A DNA stretch of 60,952 nt from Clostridiales bacterium (lineage in GTDB: Bacteria > Bacillota > Clostridia > Oscillospirales > Oscillospiraceae): assembly GCA_012719235.1 (NCBI GenBank), contig JAAYAR010000044.1, positions 1 to 60,952 of the forward strand. Direction: 5' to 3'. Shown here piece after piece: positions 35,593 through 44,898 of the stretch. The notes under the pieces were generated by a model. The model was not told the DNA's origin. It did not search any database and worked only from the letters and a program-made list of their open reading frames with translations. The position numbers and the translations under genes are program-made. The number at the start of each line of letters is the position of its first letter. Within the stretch, counting starts at the first letter, position 1.

Positions 35593-35621
35593 ATTATATA
35601 TAGCTTTATATCGGGTGTCAA
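35593..35621 (-). promoter_or_regulatory. Perfect consensus sigma-A promoter of the cupin gene
   Basis: On the minus strand, TTGACA (35616-35621), 17 nt, TATAAT (35593-35598). The predicted start near 35586 gives a leader of about 35 nt. It lies just past the RNase J stop. Confidence 0.9.
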
Positions 35622-35642
35622 GCAAGCCGACGGGGGCGGGGG

Positions 35643-37304
35643 TCACACCTCCATGATTATGGGGATTATCATCGGGTTGCGTTTTGTTTTTTTGAAAAGA
35701 TGTGCGCTCATTACGGTCTTTACCGAGGACTTGATCGTAGCGAGGTCACGGACGCTGTCTTTTTCGCAGTCGAGCAGGGCCTGCGTCGCGACGGCTTTCA
35801 GTTCGTCAAGCAAGTTCTCCGATTCTTTTGCGTATATGAAGCCTCTGGTGATGATATCTGGGCCCGACACGAGCTGGCACTCGTCGCTTGTCAGGGAGGC
35901 CACTACCACGACCATGCCGTCCTGGGATAGGTGCCTCCGGTCGCGAAGAACTATGTTGCCCACGTCCCCCACACCGGAACCGTCCACAAGGACGCGGCCC
36001 GAGGGGACAGTTCCGCTCCATCGGGCTCCCTTTTTTGATATCTCAAGGACCTTGCCTATGCTGCCTATGAATATATTGCTTTCGGGGATGCCTATCTCGG
36101 CCGCGACGGAAGCGTGTGTTTTCAGGTGGCGCTGTTCGCCGTGAACAGGTATGAAGTATTTGGGTTTCGTGAGCGCCGTTATTATTTTCAGTTCCTCCTG
36201 GCAGGCGTGACCTGTCACGTGTATCTCCTCTACCGCGGCGTACAACACTTCCGCACCCTTGGAAAACAGTTCGTTGATTACGCGGGCGACAGTCTTTTCG
36301 TTGCCGGGGATGGCCGAAGCCGAGATAATGACCCTGTCCGCGGCTCCGATCTCAACCTGGCGATGGCCGGAAAACGCCATTCTGTAGAGAGCGGACATCG
36401 ACTCACCCTGACTTCCGGTTGTCACGACGACGATCTTTTCGGGGGGATAGTTCTTTATCTTCGAAATGTCGATGAGCGTATCGGGAGGCACGTCGATGTA
36501 GCCCATCTCAATCGACAGGCGCATAACGTTTTCCATGCTCCTGCCCGTGATGGCGACTTTGCGCTCGTACTTGTGAGCGACGTTCAGGACCTGCTGTATG
36601 CGGTGCACGTTTGACGCGAACGTGGTTATAATAATGCGCTTTTTGCACCCTGCGAAATGCGATTCGAACTTTTTGCCGACTATGCTCTCCGACTCGGAGT
36701 AGCCGTGCCGCTCCACGTTCGTTGAATCGATCAGCAGCGCGAGCACGCCCTCCATACCGAGGTTCCCGAACCTGGCAAGGTCGATGATCTTTTTTTCGAT
36801 CGGTGAGGGGTCTATCTTGAAGTCGCCGGTGTGTACCACGTTTCCGAGCGGTGTGCGGATACCGAAGGCCACCGAGTCGGGGATCGAGTGGTTGACGTGT
36901 ATCATCTCAACCTCGAAGCAGCCGAGCGTAAAGCTGTCGCCGGCTTCTTTTTTAAAGATCTGGACCTTGTCGAGCATCTGGATCTCGGCGAGTTTCGATT
37001 CCACAAGACCCGCGGTGAGCCTGGTTGCGTAAATGGGCACGTTTATCTGGCGGAAGACGTACGGAATAGCTCCTATGTGGTCCTCGTGTCCGTGAGTCAG
37101 TATCAGGCCGCGGATGCGATCCTGATTTTTGACGAGATACGTGATGTCGGGAATGACAAGATCGATACCCAGCATATCATCGTCCGGAAACCCGAGACCG
37201 CAGTCGACCACTATGATGTCCTTCCCGCACTCATAGACGGTCATATTTTTCCCGATCTCGTTCAACCCGCCCAGCGGGATAATTTTAAGCTTTGTTTCTG
37301 CCAT
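35643..37304 (-). CDS. rnj: Ribonuclease J
   Basis: 553 residues of the metallo-beta-lactamase/beta-CASP family. The metal-binding HGHEDHIGAIPYV lies near residue 74 and HTGDFKID near 162, followed by the beta-CASP region (TTFASNVHRIQQ, TTGSQGE) and HVTGHACQEEL and KPKYFIPVHGEQRH near 350-375. It provides 5'-to-3' exonuclease and endonuclease activity in mRNA decay and rRNA maturation. The frame is open further upstream, but AAAAAGGAGTG precedes the ATG at 37304. No rpoE/ykzG homologue is next to it. A long leader precedes the gene. Confidence 0.95.
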   Translation of the reverse strand: MAETKLKIIPLGGLNEIGKNMTVYECGKDIIVVDCGLGFPDDDMLGIDLVIPDITYLVKNQDRIRGLILTHGHEDHIGAIPYVFRQINVPIYATRLTAGLVESKLAEIQMLDKVQIFKKEAGDSFTLGCFEVEMIHVNHSIPDSVAFGIRTPLGNVVHTGDFKIDPSPIEKKIIDLARFGNLGMEGVLALLIDSTNVERHGYSESESIVGKKFESHFAGCKKRIIITTFASNVHRIQQVLNVAHKYERKVAITGRSMENVMRLSIEMGYIDVPPDTLIDISKIKNYPPEKIVVVTTGSQGESMSALYRMAFSGHRQVEIGAADRVIISASAIPGNEKTVARVINELFSKGAEVLYAAVEEIHVTGHACQEELKIITALTKPKYFIPVHGEQRHLKTHASVAAEIGIPESNIFIGSIGKVLEISKKGARWSGTVPSGRVLVDGSGVGDVGNIVLRDRRHLSQDGMVVVVASLTSDECQLVSGPDIITRGFIYAKESENLLDELKAVATQALLDCEKDSVRDLATIKSSVKTVMSAHLFKKTKRNPMIIPIIMEV

Positions 37305-37540
37305 TAAATTCACTCCTTTTTGACTTCGGGAGTTGATCGGATTATGTAAAAAACCATACAAACCCAAGGGGGGTGTCCGCTGTCACCGAGCCCCATACCC
37401 CGGTAATCAACGGCAGGCGTCCCCCCGATCGAAGCCGTATAACATATAAAATTAAAAATATATCATGCGCCGCGGCGCAAAAATAATTAAGCAAACGGGC
37501 ATTCAGCGAGGTTCTTACCTATGGATATAATGCCCAATTA
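37305..37540 (-). other. Long structured leader of RNase J
   Basis: About 235 nt separate the predicted start from the RNase J ATG. It contains a TGCGCCGCGGCGCA palindrome near 37465-37480 and a long-range G6/C6 inverted repeat (37370-37430 region) close to the ribosome site. No known riboswitch class was recognised. It may mediate autoregulation or decay control. Confidence 0.4.
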
Positions 37541-37546
37541 TAAATT

Positions 37547-37575
37547 ATTATAGCATACCGAGGAAGCGTTGTATA
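37547..37575 (-). promoter_or_regulatory. Probable RNase J promoter
   Basis: On the minus strand, TATAAT (37547-37552) with TATACA (37570-37575) 17 nt upstream. The -10 is perfect and the -35 matches 4 of 6. Confidence 0.5.
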
Positions 37576-37590
37576 TAGAATATTTTTATC

Positions 37591-39858
37591 TCAGGACCCG
37601 CCCCCGTCAAACTTCCGCGCCATATTGACAAAATCGCCGCACAGCTCCTCGGCGAGCTCGACTGAAGCCGCTTCCGCCGCGACGTGTATGGCCGCGCGGG
37701 AGCTGCTGGGGGTTATTCGCACATATCCCCTCCTGTCGCGGCAGGTTATGCCGCGGCCCAACTGCGCGCGGCTGCCCAGCGCCCCGCAAAAAGAGCTCAT
37801 TATATCGCCGCGTTCTTTCGAAAGAGGCACCTCTGCGCTTTTCGCATAAAAGGCGGGCAGACGCGTAAGGAGTTCTTCGGCTCCGGTTTTCGAGAGTTCC
37901 CGCATAAGCAGAGCGGCGGCAAACAGGCCGTCTTCCATAGCTCTGCATTGGCGCAGTGCTGAAGGATAGTCGTCGTCGCCCTCCCAGGACAGGTGGGCTC
38001 CGGCCGAAGACGCCAAAGATTCAAGGGCGAAAGGAGTTCCTGACGGGGCCGCCAGGACACGGGCCCCGCCGCGCAACAGCAGATATCCCGTCAAAAGAAG
38101 CATGGCTTCGCGGGAAACCGTCTTTCCGCCCGGGAGGCTCAGCTCGATAAATCGCCCGCCGCCCGTGAGGTTTACGCAGCTTGTGTGCTCGTCCGCGGGG
38201 GGCGGGCCCGCCCGCTCTATAAGCTCCGAGAGCAGATATGACCCCGGCAGCCCTTCGGCGGCGCGCAGGGCCCCGTATTTACCGGGAGCTGAAGCCAGCG
38301 CGGCGCTGATGTGGGCTGCCCGCAATCCGGAGATCTCCCGGAGAGCGCCCGTATCCGCAGGCTGCACCTGTTTCCATTCCCCGCGCCGGAGAACGCTCTC
38401 AATCTGCCGCTCGCTCTGCCTCGGCAGCGGACCGCCGCCGGGGCCGCGAAAATCGATAGATATATCGGAACCGCACTCCTCCAGAAAAACGCTTATGGGA
38501 AAATCGTAGACCGAGGCTGCAAACGCAGCCTGAGCCCTGTTTTCGGCGTCATGCATATAAACGCAGCACCCGGTGCTGCGCGCGCCCGCGCAGAGCGAAT
38601 GAGCGAGGCTCTGCGCCAGATTGCCTCCGTGGAAACCGATGCCCATCCTCGCGCCGAGCGCGGCCGCGCCCCCCAGGCGCGCGCAGTATTCGACGTTGAT
38701 CTGCGGGCCCGCCTCCGCGCGGATAGCGCCGCTGTCCGTAAAAAAGGTGTTCGTTCGTATATTGCCGTTGACAAGATTGGCTCTGAGCACAGTGCCGCCC
38801 GCGACGAAGCGGTTGGGCCATACGCGCACGTTTTCGGATATTATACAGCCCTCGCCCAAAACGGCTCCCGCGCCCAGCACGGAGCCCTCGCGCATTTCGC
38901 AGCCGCGTCCTGTGCGGGCGCCGGAACACAGCACGGCCCCGTCGAGCCGCGATTCTCCCGCGACGCTTGCGGCGCAGATCATGCTGCGGGAGATACGGCA
39001 GTTCTCGCCGATGACGCTGCCCGGCTCGACGCAGGTTAAAGGCCCGAGAACGGTCCCCTTTCCGATCCTTGCGCCGGGCCCTATATAGCAGGGACCCAGA
39101 ACGGTCACGCCCTCGGGCGCCGGCGCCGAAGGCGGCACGGGGAGGTCGACGCGGCCCTCCAGCAGGTCATGGCACGCTTCAAGATACGATTCACAGCTGC
39201 CGATATCCGTCCAGTAGCCTCCGGGCACGCAGCCGTACATCGCCGCGCCCTCAGACAAGAGCAGGGGAAACAGATCCCGCGCAAAATCAAAAGGTTTGTC
39301 TGCGGGCACGCGCTCCAGAGCGGAGGGCTCGAGTATATAGATCCCTGTGTTTACCGCGCATCCGAAGACCTGCGGCCAGGAGGGCTTTTCAACAAAACGC
39401 CTGACGCGCCCGTCGTCGTCGCAGAGCACGAGCCCGTACTCCATAGGTGACGTGTGGCGGTGAAGAACAAGCGTGGCCTCGGCGCGCTTTGAATTATGAA
39501 ACCGGAGGCATTCTGTCAGGTCAAAATCGCAGACGGCGTCGCCCGACATGACGATCACGGTCTCCCGTTCGTCGCCTCCCGTACAGCGGCGCACGGCGCC
39601 CGCTGTACCCAATGGTTCCTCCTCTCTGCTGTATTTCATGTCCACTCCGAATGACGACCCGTCGCGGAAATAGTCTTCGATCTGCTCGGGCAGATGATGC
39701 ACGGCCGCGGTGATATCGCGTATCCCGTGGGCCCTCAGCAGACCCAGAAGGTACTCCATGACGGGCGCTCCCGGCAGCGGGGCCATCGGTTTCGGGATAT
39801 CGGAGCTTATCGGCGCGAGCCGTGTGCCTGCGCCGCCCGCCAGAATGATCGCTTTCAT
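37591..39858 (-). CDS. Sugar nucleotidyltransferase / left-handed beta-helix / phosphomannomutase-like fusion
   Basis: 755 residues. Residues 1-235 are an NTP_transferase domain (LAGGAGTRLAPISSDIPKPMAPL, with the later GDAVCDFDL). Hexapeptide repeats of a left-handed beta helix follow (about 245-350: CYIGPGARIGKGTVLGP and neighbours). The C-terminal 390 residues align in position with phosphomannomutase/phosphoglucomutase domains. No TASHNP-type phosphoserine loop or metal-binding DGDADR motif can be found, so the mutase part looks degenerate. It may synthesise GDP-mannose or another NDP-sugar for cell-surface glycans, with the C-terminal part regulatory. ATG at 39858 behind GAGGAC. Confidence 0.85.
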   Translation of the reverse strand: MKAIILAGGAGTRLAPISSDIPKPMAPLPGAPVMEYLLGLLRAHGIRDITAAVHHLPEQIEDYFRDGSSFGVDMKYSREEEPLGTAGAVRRCTGGDERETVIVMSGDAVCDFDLTECLRFHNSKRAEATLVLHRHTSPMEYGLVLCDDDGRVRRFVEKPSWPQVFGCAVNTGIYILEPSALERVPADKPFDFARDLFPLLLSEGAAMYGCVPGGYWTDIGSCESYLEACHDLLEGRVDLPVPPSAPAPEGVTVLGPCYIGPGARIGKGTVLGPLTCVEPGSVIGENCRISRSMICAASVAGESRLDGAVLCSGARTGRGCEMREGSVLGAGAVLGEGCIISENVRVWPNRFVAGGTVLRANLVNGNIRTNTFFTDSGAIRAEAGPQINVEYCARLGGAAALGARMGIGFHGGNLAQSLAHSLCAGARSTGCCVYMHDAENRAQAAFAASVYDFPISVFLEECGSDISIDFRGPGGGPLPRQSERQIESVLRRGEWKQVQPADTGALREISGLRAAHISAALASAPGKYGALRAAEGLPGSYLLSELIERAGPPPADEHTSCVNLTGGGRFIELSLPGGKTVSREAMLLLTGYLLLRGGARVLAAPSGTPFALESLASSAGAHLSWEGDDDYPSALRQCRAMEDGLFAAALLMRELSKTGAEELLTRLPAFYAKSAEVPLSKERGDIMSSFCGALGSRAQLGRGITCRDRRGYVRITPSSSRAAIHVAAEAASVELAEELCGDFVNMARKFDGGGS

Positions 39859-40012
39859 TGATTGTCCTCTCGTATCGGTATTGCCGGGCAATATAGGATA
39901 AACCGGGGCGCGCGGTGCGTGTTCCCGGCATCAGGCTGTATCCACGCGGCGCCCCCGGGAATTTATTCTGTCCGTCCCGACAAAGAAAAATGCGCCGGGT
40001 CGCGTGCGACAC

Positions 40013-40041
40013 TTCACATGGGGCATAATCTATGATAAAAT
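40013..40041 (+). promoter_or_regulatory. Probable sigma-A promoter of miaB
   Basis: TTCACA (40013-40018), 17 nt, TAAAAT (40036-40041), about 29 nt before the TTG start. Confidence 0.55.
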
Positions 40042-40069
40042 AACCTGATTAGACCGCGGAGGTACAGCT

Positions 40070-41488
40070 TTGGAACACAATGATTTTGTCATATCGGAAG
40101 AGCAGATGGCATATCAGAGCTCGTGCATTGAAAGAGCGAGGGAGCTCCTGCTCGGCAGGACGGGCGGCAGAACGCCGCGGGCGTGGGTCGATACCTACGG
40201 CTGCCAGCAAAACGAGTCGGACAGCGAAAAGATCCGGGGGATGCTCGCTCAGATCGGCTGTGATCTCATTCCCGGACCCGATCAGGCCGACGTCATCGTA
40301 ATAAACACCTGCGCGATACGGGAGCACGCCGAACAGCGCATACTCGGAAACATAGGCGCTCTCGTCCACGGAAAAACGGCCAATCCGAAACAGATAATCG
40401 CCGTATGCGGCTGCATGGTGCAGCAGCCCGGACGCAGCGAACAGATAAAGAAGAGTTTTCGTCACGTGGATCTCGTATTCGGAACGCATATGCTCTGGAG
40501 GTTTCCCGAACTGCTCGAACGCGTGCTGTCAGACAAGCGCAGGGTGTTCAGCATTGAGGATTCGGAGGGCTTTCTTTGCGAGGGGATCCAGCCCGTCCGT
40601 TCGTCAAAGATCAAAGCCTGGATCCCGGTGATGTACGGATGCAATAATTTCTGCACCTACTGTATCGTGCCATACGTCCGCGGAAGGGAGCGGAGCCGCG
40701 CGGCGGAGGACATCGTTAATGAGGTGCGCTCGCTTGTCGCTCAGGGTTACAAAGATTTCACTCTGCTCGGGCAGAACGTCAACTCTTACGGCAGGGACCT
40801 CGGAGGAGGCACCGACTTTGCGGATCTTCTGAAAATGATAGACAGCCTTGAAGGGGACTTTCTTATCCGTTTTATGACAAGCCATCCCAAGGACGCTACC
40901 GATAAGCTGTTTGACACCATGGCGTCGTGCGAAAAGGTCGCAAAACACATACATCTGCCCTTTCAGTCCGGGAACGACAGGGTGCTTCGGGCCATGAACA
41001 GGGGATATACAGCCGAGGAATATCTGCAAAAAGCGCTTTACGCGCAAAAGACCGTCCCCGGCCTCGTGATGACCAGCGACGTTATTGTCGGTTTCCCCGG
41101 GGAGACCGAATCGGAGTTTGAGGATACTCTCGAGCTGGTGGGAGCCGTCGGGTTCCACGCGATGTTCATGTTTATTTACTCCCCGAGAGAGGGAACTCCG
41201 GCCGCGAAGCTGGACGACCCTTTCACAAGGGAGGAGAAGGTAAAGCGGTTTGACAGGCTGACCGCGCTTCAAAACGAGATCTCGCTGAGAAAACACGAGG
41301 AATATATCGGCACGGTGCAGCGCGTCCTGATCGACGGGACGGCGCAGAGGGGCGAATATAATCTCACCTCGCGCACTAACGGCGGGAGGCTTGTCCATTT
41401 CAGGGGGCCGGAGAGCCTCATAGGAGAATTTGCTTACGCGAAAGTGACGCAGGCCGCTTCGTGGGCACTGTTCGGAGAGCTTGAGTAA
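40070..41488 (+). CDS. miaB: tRNA-2-methylthio-N6-dimethylallyladenosine synthase MiaB
   Basis: 472 residues. The N-terminal UPF0004 domain has Cys residues in TYGCQQNESDSEK, NTCAIREHAE and VCGCMVQQ. The radical-SAM core is MYGCNNFCTYCIVPYVRGRERSR (CxxxCxxC), and the TRAM domain ends the protein. It adds the 2-methylthio group at A37 of tRNAs after MiaA action; miaA lies 5 kb downstream. TTG start behind GCGGAGG. Confidence 0.96.
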   Translation: MEHNDFVISEEQMAYQSSCIERARELLLGRTGGRTPRAWVDTYGCQQNESDSEKIRGMLAQIGCDLIPGPDQADVIVINTCAIREHAEQRILGNIGALVHGKTANPKQIIAVCGCMVQQPGRSEQIKKSFRHVDLVFGTHMLWRFPELLERVLSDKRRVFSIEDSEGFLCEGIQPVRSSKIKAWIPVMYGCNNFCTYCIVPYVRGRERSRAAEDIVNEVRSLVAQGYKDFTLLGQNVNSYGRDLGGGTDFADLLKMIDSLEGDFLIRFMTSHPKDATDKLFDTMASCEKVAKHIHLPFQSGNDRVLRAMNRGYTAEEYLQKALYAQKTVPGLVMTSDVIVGFPGETESEFEDTLELVGAVGFHAMFMFIYSPREGTPAAKLDDPFTREEKVKRFDRLTALQNEISLRKHEEYIGTVQRVLIDGTAQRGEYNLTSRTNGGRLVHFRGPESLIGEFAYAKVTQAASWALFGELE

Positions 41489-41571
41489 GGCGCTGCGCCG
41501 GGCGGTACCGGCAAAGCCGCAGCGGCTTTAGTATACACGTATCCTATTCGGGATATTTTCGGGGGTGCGGC

Positions 41572-44169
41572 ATGACGGACGTCAAGCCAATGATGAAACA
41601 ATACTATGAAATCAAGAGCCGGACGGAGGGCTGCATACTTTTTTTTCGCCTCGGAGATTTCTATGAGATGTTTGACGAGGACGCAAAGCTTGTCTCCGCC
41701 GAACTCGATCTTGCGCTGACGACCCGCGACAGAGGGAAAGACGAGAGCGAGCGCGTTCCGATGTGCGGCGTGCCGTACCATTCCGCGGAAAACTATATCG
41801 CGCGCCTCATCTCAAAAGGATACAGGGTCGCTATCTGTGAGCAGACCGAGGACCCGAAGCTGGCAAAAGGGCTCGTGACACGGGATATCGTGCGCATAAT
41901 CACGCCGGGGACCGTTATCGAGGACTCGATGCTCGAAAAAGGCAGGAACAACTATATTTGCTCCGTATACATAAAAGACGGCGGCTGGGCGGCATGTTTT
42001 GCCGACATTTCAACAGGCGAGGCGTATCTGACCGGCGGCGAAGCAGAGAGCGCGCGCAGGCTCGAGGAGGAACTTGCCCGATTTTCTCCCAGAGAGGCCC
42101 TGCTCGGCGGCGAGGCCGCCTTTGATGAGGGCCTGCGAAGACTGCTTGAAGCGAGGCTCAATTGCAGCTGCGTTACCGGGGATGACGGGAGGTTTGACGC
42201 CGCTCCGGCCGGTGTGAGAGTCACCGCCCAGTTTAAAAATATCTCTGACACGTCGGAGCTCACGGAACGGGGCGTATCGGCATGCGGGGCCCTCATATCG
42301 TACCTTTACGAGACGCAGAAGACGGATCTGTCCCACATGAACAGGCTCTCGGTCTATAGCGAGGGTCAGTTCATGTCGCTGGACATCACGGCGCGGCGCA
42401 ATCTTGAGCTCGTTGAAACGCTGCGCACCAAGGAAAAAAAGGGGTCGCTGCTCTGGGTCCTTGACAGGACCAGGACGCCCATGGGCGGCAGACTGATAAG
42501 ATCCTGGATAGAAAAGCCCCTTCTGTCGCCCGCCGCGATCGGCAGGCGGCTCAACGCTGTCGGGGAACTGCGCGACGGCGAGATAATGCGCAAGGAACTC
42601 CTGAGAGTGCTTGAGAAGATAGGGGACATGGAGCGGCTCATAGCCCGCACGGTGTACGGCACGTCGAACGGCCGCGACCTTGTCAACCTGGCAAACGCGA
42701 TAGGGTACATACCGCACGTAAAAAAACTGCTCGGCTCACCTCAGAGCGCGCGCCTCACGGAGATCCTGGACAACCTCGACGAGCTTGCCGATGTCAGGGA
42801 GCAAATAGAGAGCACGATCTCGGACGACCCGCCTTTCTCCGTCAGGGAGGGGGGACTGATACGGCCGGGCTTTGACAGCGAGACGGACAGGCTGAGGGAT
42901 ATCATGAGCGGCGCGAAGGAAACCATTGCCGCTATCGAGAACAGGGAAAGAGAAAGAACGGGCATAAAGAAGCTGAAGATAGGCTACAACAGGGTCTTCG
43001 GATACTATATAGAGATCCCCCGCTCTTCAGGGCAGGAGATTCCCGGGGATTACGTACGCAAACAGACTCTCACAAGCGGCGAACGCTATATCAACGACGA
43101 ATTAAAACAGATGGAAAGCGCCATCTTAACGGCTGAGGACCGGCTCAAGGCCCTTGAGTACGAGCTTTTTACAAAGCTGCGCGAGTATGTCGCCTCACAG
43201 GTCGCCAGAGTGCAGAGCACCGCGGCCGCCATAGCGGAGCTTGACGTGTACTGCGCGTTCGCCCAGACCGCCGCCGACGAGGGATATACCAGACCGGAGG
43301 TCGACTACTCGGGTGTGATAGAGATCAAAGACGGGCGCCACCCGGTCGTTGAGAAAGTGCTGTCGGGCAGCCTTTTCGTCCCCAACGACACGTCCATGAA
43401 CAATACGAGTGAACTTGTGCAGATCATTACCGGCCCTAATATGGCGGGAAAGAGTACGTATATGCGGCAGGTCGCGCTTATAGTTCTTATGGCGCAGATC
43501 GGGAGCTACGTACCGGCTTCCCGGGCGCGCATCGGCGTCGTGGACCGCATATTCACGAGGATCGGAGCCTCGGACGACCTGGCGGGTGGCCAGTCTACTT
43601 TTATGGTCGAGATGTCGGAGGTGGCGGAGATGCTTTCAAACGCGACGAGCCGCAGCCTGCTGATACTGGACGAGATCGGCCGCGGCACCTCCACGTTCGA
43701 CGGCATGGCTATCGCCCGGGCAGTCGTGGAATACGTCGCCTCCGGGAAACTGGGAGCCAGGACGCTTTTTGCCACCCACTATCACGAACTGACCGAGCTT
43801 GAAGATAAACTGGAGCGCGTAAAAAATTACAATATCGCCGCAAAGAAGCGCGGGGATGATATAATATTCCTGCGAAAAATAGTCAGAGGCGGGGCAGACG
43901 ACAGTTACGGAATAGAAGTCGCAAAGCTTGCCGGCCTGCCGGATTGCGTAGTGGAGAGGTCCAAGGAGATCCTGGCCTCACTGGAATCGGGCAAAGAGGT
44001 CCGCTCTTCGGGCAGGAAGTCGTCAAGATCCCGCGTCGACCCCGGGCAGATCACGCTCGTTGACCAGGGGGCCGCAAAGATCGCGCAGCGGCTCGGTTCG
44101 CTCGATATAAACACACTTACACCGCTCGAGGCGCTCAATATTCTCTATGAAATGAAAAGAGAGCTATGA
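41572..44169 (+). CDS. mutS: DNA mismatch repair protein MutS
   Basis: 865 residues, full length. The mismatch-sensing N-terminus carries the Phe-x-Glu motif in FFRLGDFYEMF. The ATPase domain has Walker A GPNMAGKST near residue 621 and the later DEIGRGTSTFDG and ATHYHEL. It scans newly replicated DNA and recruits MutL. Its stop overlaps the next start by 4 nt, so it is coupled to the CPBP protease gene. Confidence 0.97.
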   Translation: MTDVKPMMKQYYEIKSRTEGCILFFRLGDFYEMFDEDAKLVSAELDLALTTRDRGKDESERVPMCGVPYHSAENYIARLISKGYRVAICEQTEDPKLAKGLVTRDIVRIITPGTVIEDSMLEKGRNNYICSVYIKDGGWAACFADISTGEAYLTGGEAESARRLEEELARFSPREALLGGEAAFDEGLRRLLEARLNCSCVTGDDGRFDAAPAGVRVTAQFKNISDTSELTERGVSACGALISYLYETQKTDLSHMNRLSVYSEGQFMSLDITARRNLELVETLRTKEKKGSLLWVLDRTRTPMGGRLIRSWIEKPLLSPAAIGRRLNAVGELRDGEIMRKELLRVLEKIGDMERLIARTVYGTSNGRDLVNLANAIGYIPHVKKLLGSPQSARLTEILDNLDELADVREQIESTISDDPPFSVREGGLIRPGFDSETDRLRDIMSGAKETIAAIENRERERTGIKKLKIGYNRVFGYYIEIPRSSGQEIPGDYVRKQTLTSGERYINDELKQMESAILTAEDRLKALEYELFTKLREYVASQVARVQSTAAAIAELDVYCAFAQTAADEGYTRPEVDYSGVIEIKDGRHPVVEKVLSGSLFVPNDTSMNNTSELVQIITGPNMAGKSTYMRQVALIVLMAQIGSYVPASRARIGVVDRIFTRIGASDDLAGGQSTFMVEMSEVAEMLSNATSRSLLILDEIGRGTSTFDGMAIARAVVEYVASGKLGARTLFATHYHELTELEDKLERVKNYNIAAKKRGDDIIFLRKIVRGGADDSYGIEVAKLAGLPDCVVERSKEILASLESGKEVRSSGRKSSRSRVDPGQITLVDQGAAKIAQRLGSLDINTLTPLEALNILYEMKREL

Positions 44170-44885
44170 AAGAAGAACAAACACCAATAGCGGCGTTCCC
44201 CGCGAAAGGGATATTTAAAGGCATCTTTTTGCTGGTGATGTATCTTGCAGTCTTTCCCGTCCTCACGGGGCTTCTCGCAGCCGGAGCCTCGGCCTGGATG
44301 AACTGGGAGATATCGGAAAAGGCACAGCTGCTTATACCGTACTACGCGAGTTTTCTTCTCACGATAGTGCTGTTTAAGGACTTTCTGATCGATAATCTGC
44401 GCGTATTCTTTTTCCGCTTCGGACGAAGCCTCGGTTCCATGTTTCTGAGTTACCTTCTGAGCTACGTGATGACTATCGTCGTTGTCGCCGTTTTGGCCGC
44501 CGCAGCCGGCACGTCGGATAACCCCAACGACATTGCTATGGGGCTGCTCGTTGAGATGTACGACAAACCGATGGTCGTGATAGCCGTGTTTCTCGCGCCG
44601 TTAATTGAAGAGACTTTGTTTCGCGGCGTGATTTTCGGAACGATCTGGAACAAAAACCGCTTTCTCGGGTATCTTATCAGCTGGCTTCTTTTCGGCGCCG
44701 CGCACCTCGTTCAGTACGCGGTCATGTACGGGGACTGGAAGATCATGACGCTTCTTATCGAGTACCTGCCGCCAAGTATCGCCTGGGCGTTCTGCTACAG
44801 GAGAAGCGGCAGCATCTGGGCTCCGGTCTTCATGCACATGATCTTCAACGGAATCGGAATATGGGCTTTGGCGAATATGACGTGA
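44166..44885 (+). CDS. CPBP-family intramembrane metalloprotease
   Basis: 239 residues with six to seven hydrophobic segments. The Abi/CPBP motifs are present: Glu148-Glu149-x-x-x-Arg153 (IEETLFRG), His180 (FGAAHLVQ) and the C-terminal His224-x-x-x-Asn228 (HMIFN). Family members cleave prenylated or bacteriocin-related peptides or act in self-protection and protein secretion. Inserted between mutS and mutL with a 4-nt overlap, so it is cotranscribed with mismatch repair, although a functional link is unproven. Confidence 0.88.
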   Translation: MKEEQTPIAAFPAKGIFKGIFLLVMYLAVFPVLTGLLAAGASAWMNWEISEKAQLLIPYYASFLLTIVLFKDFLIDNLRVFFFRFGRSLGSMFLSYLLSYVMTIVVVAVLAAAAGTSDNPNDIAMGLLVEMYDKPMVVIAVFLAPLIEETLFRGVIFGTIWNKNRFLGYLISWLLFGAAHLVQYAVMYGDWKIMTLLIEYLPPSIAWAFCYRRSGSIWAPVFMHMIFNGIGIWALANMT

Positions 44886-44898
44886 GGGGGCTTTGCAC

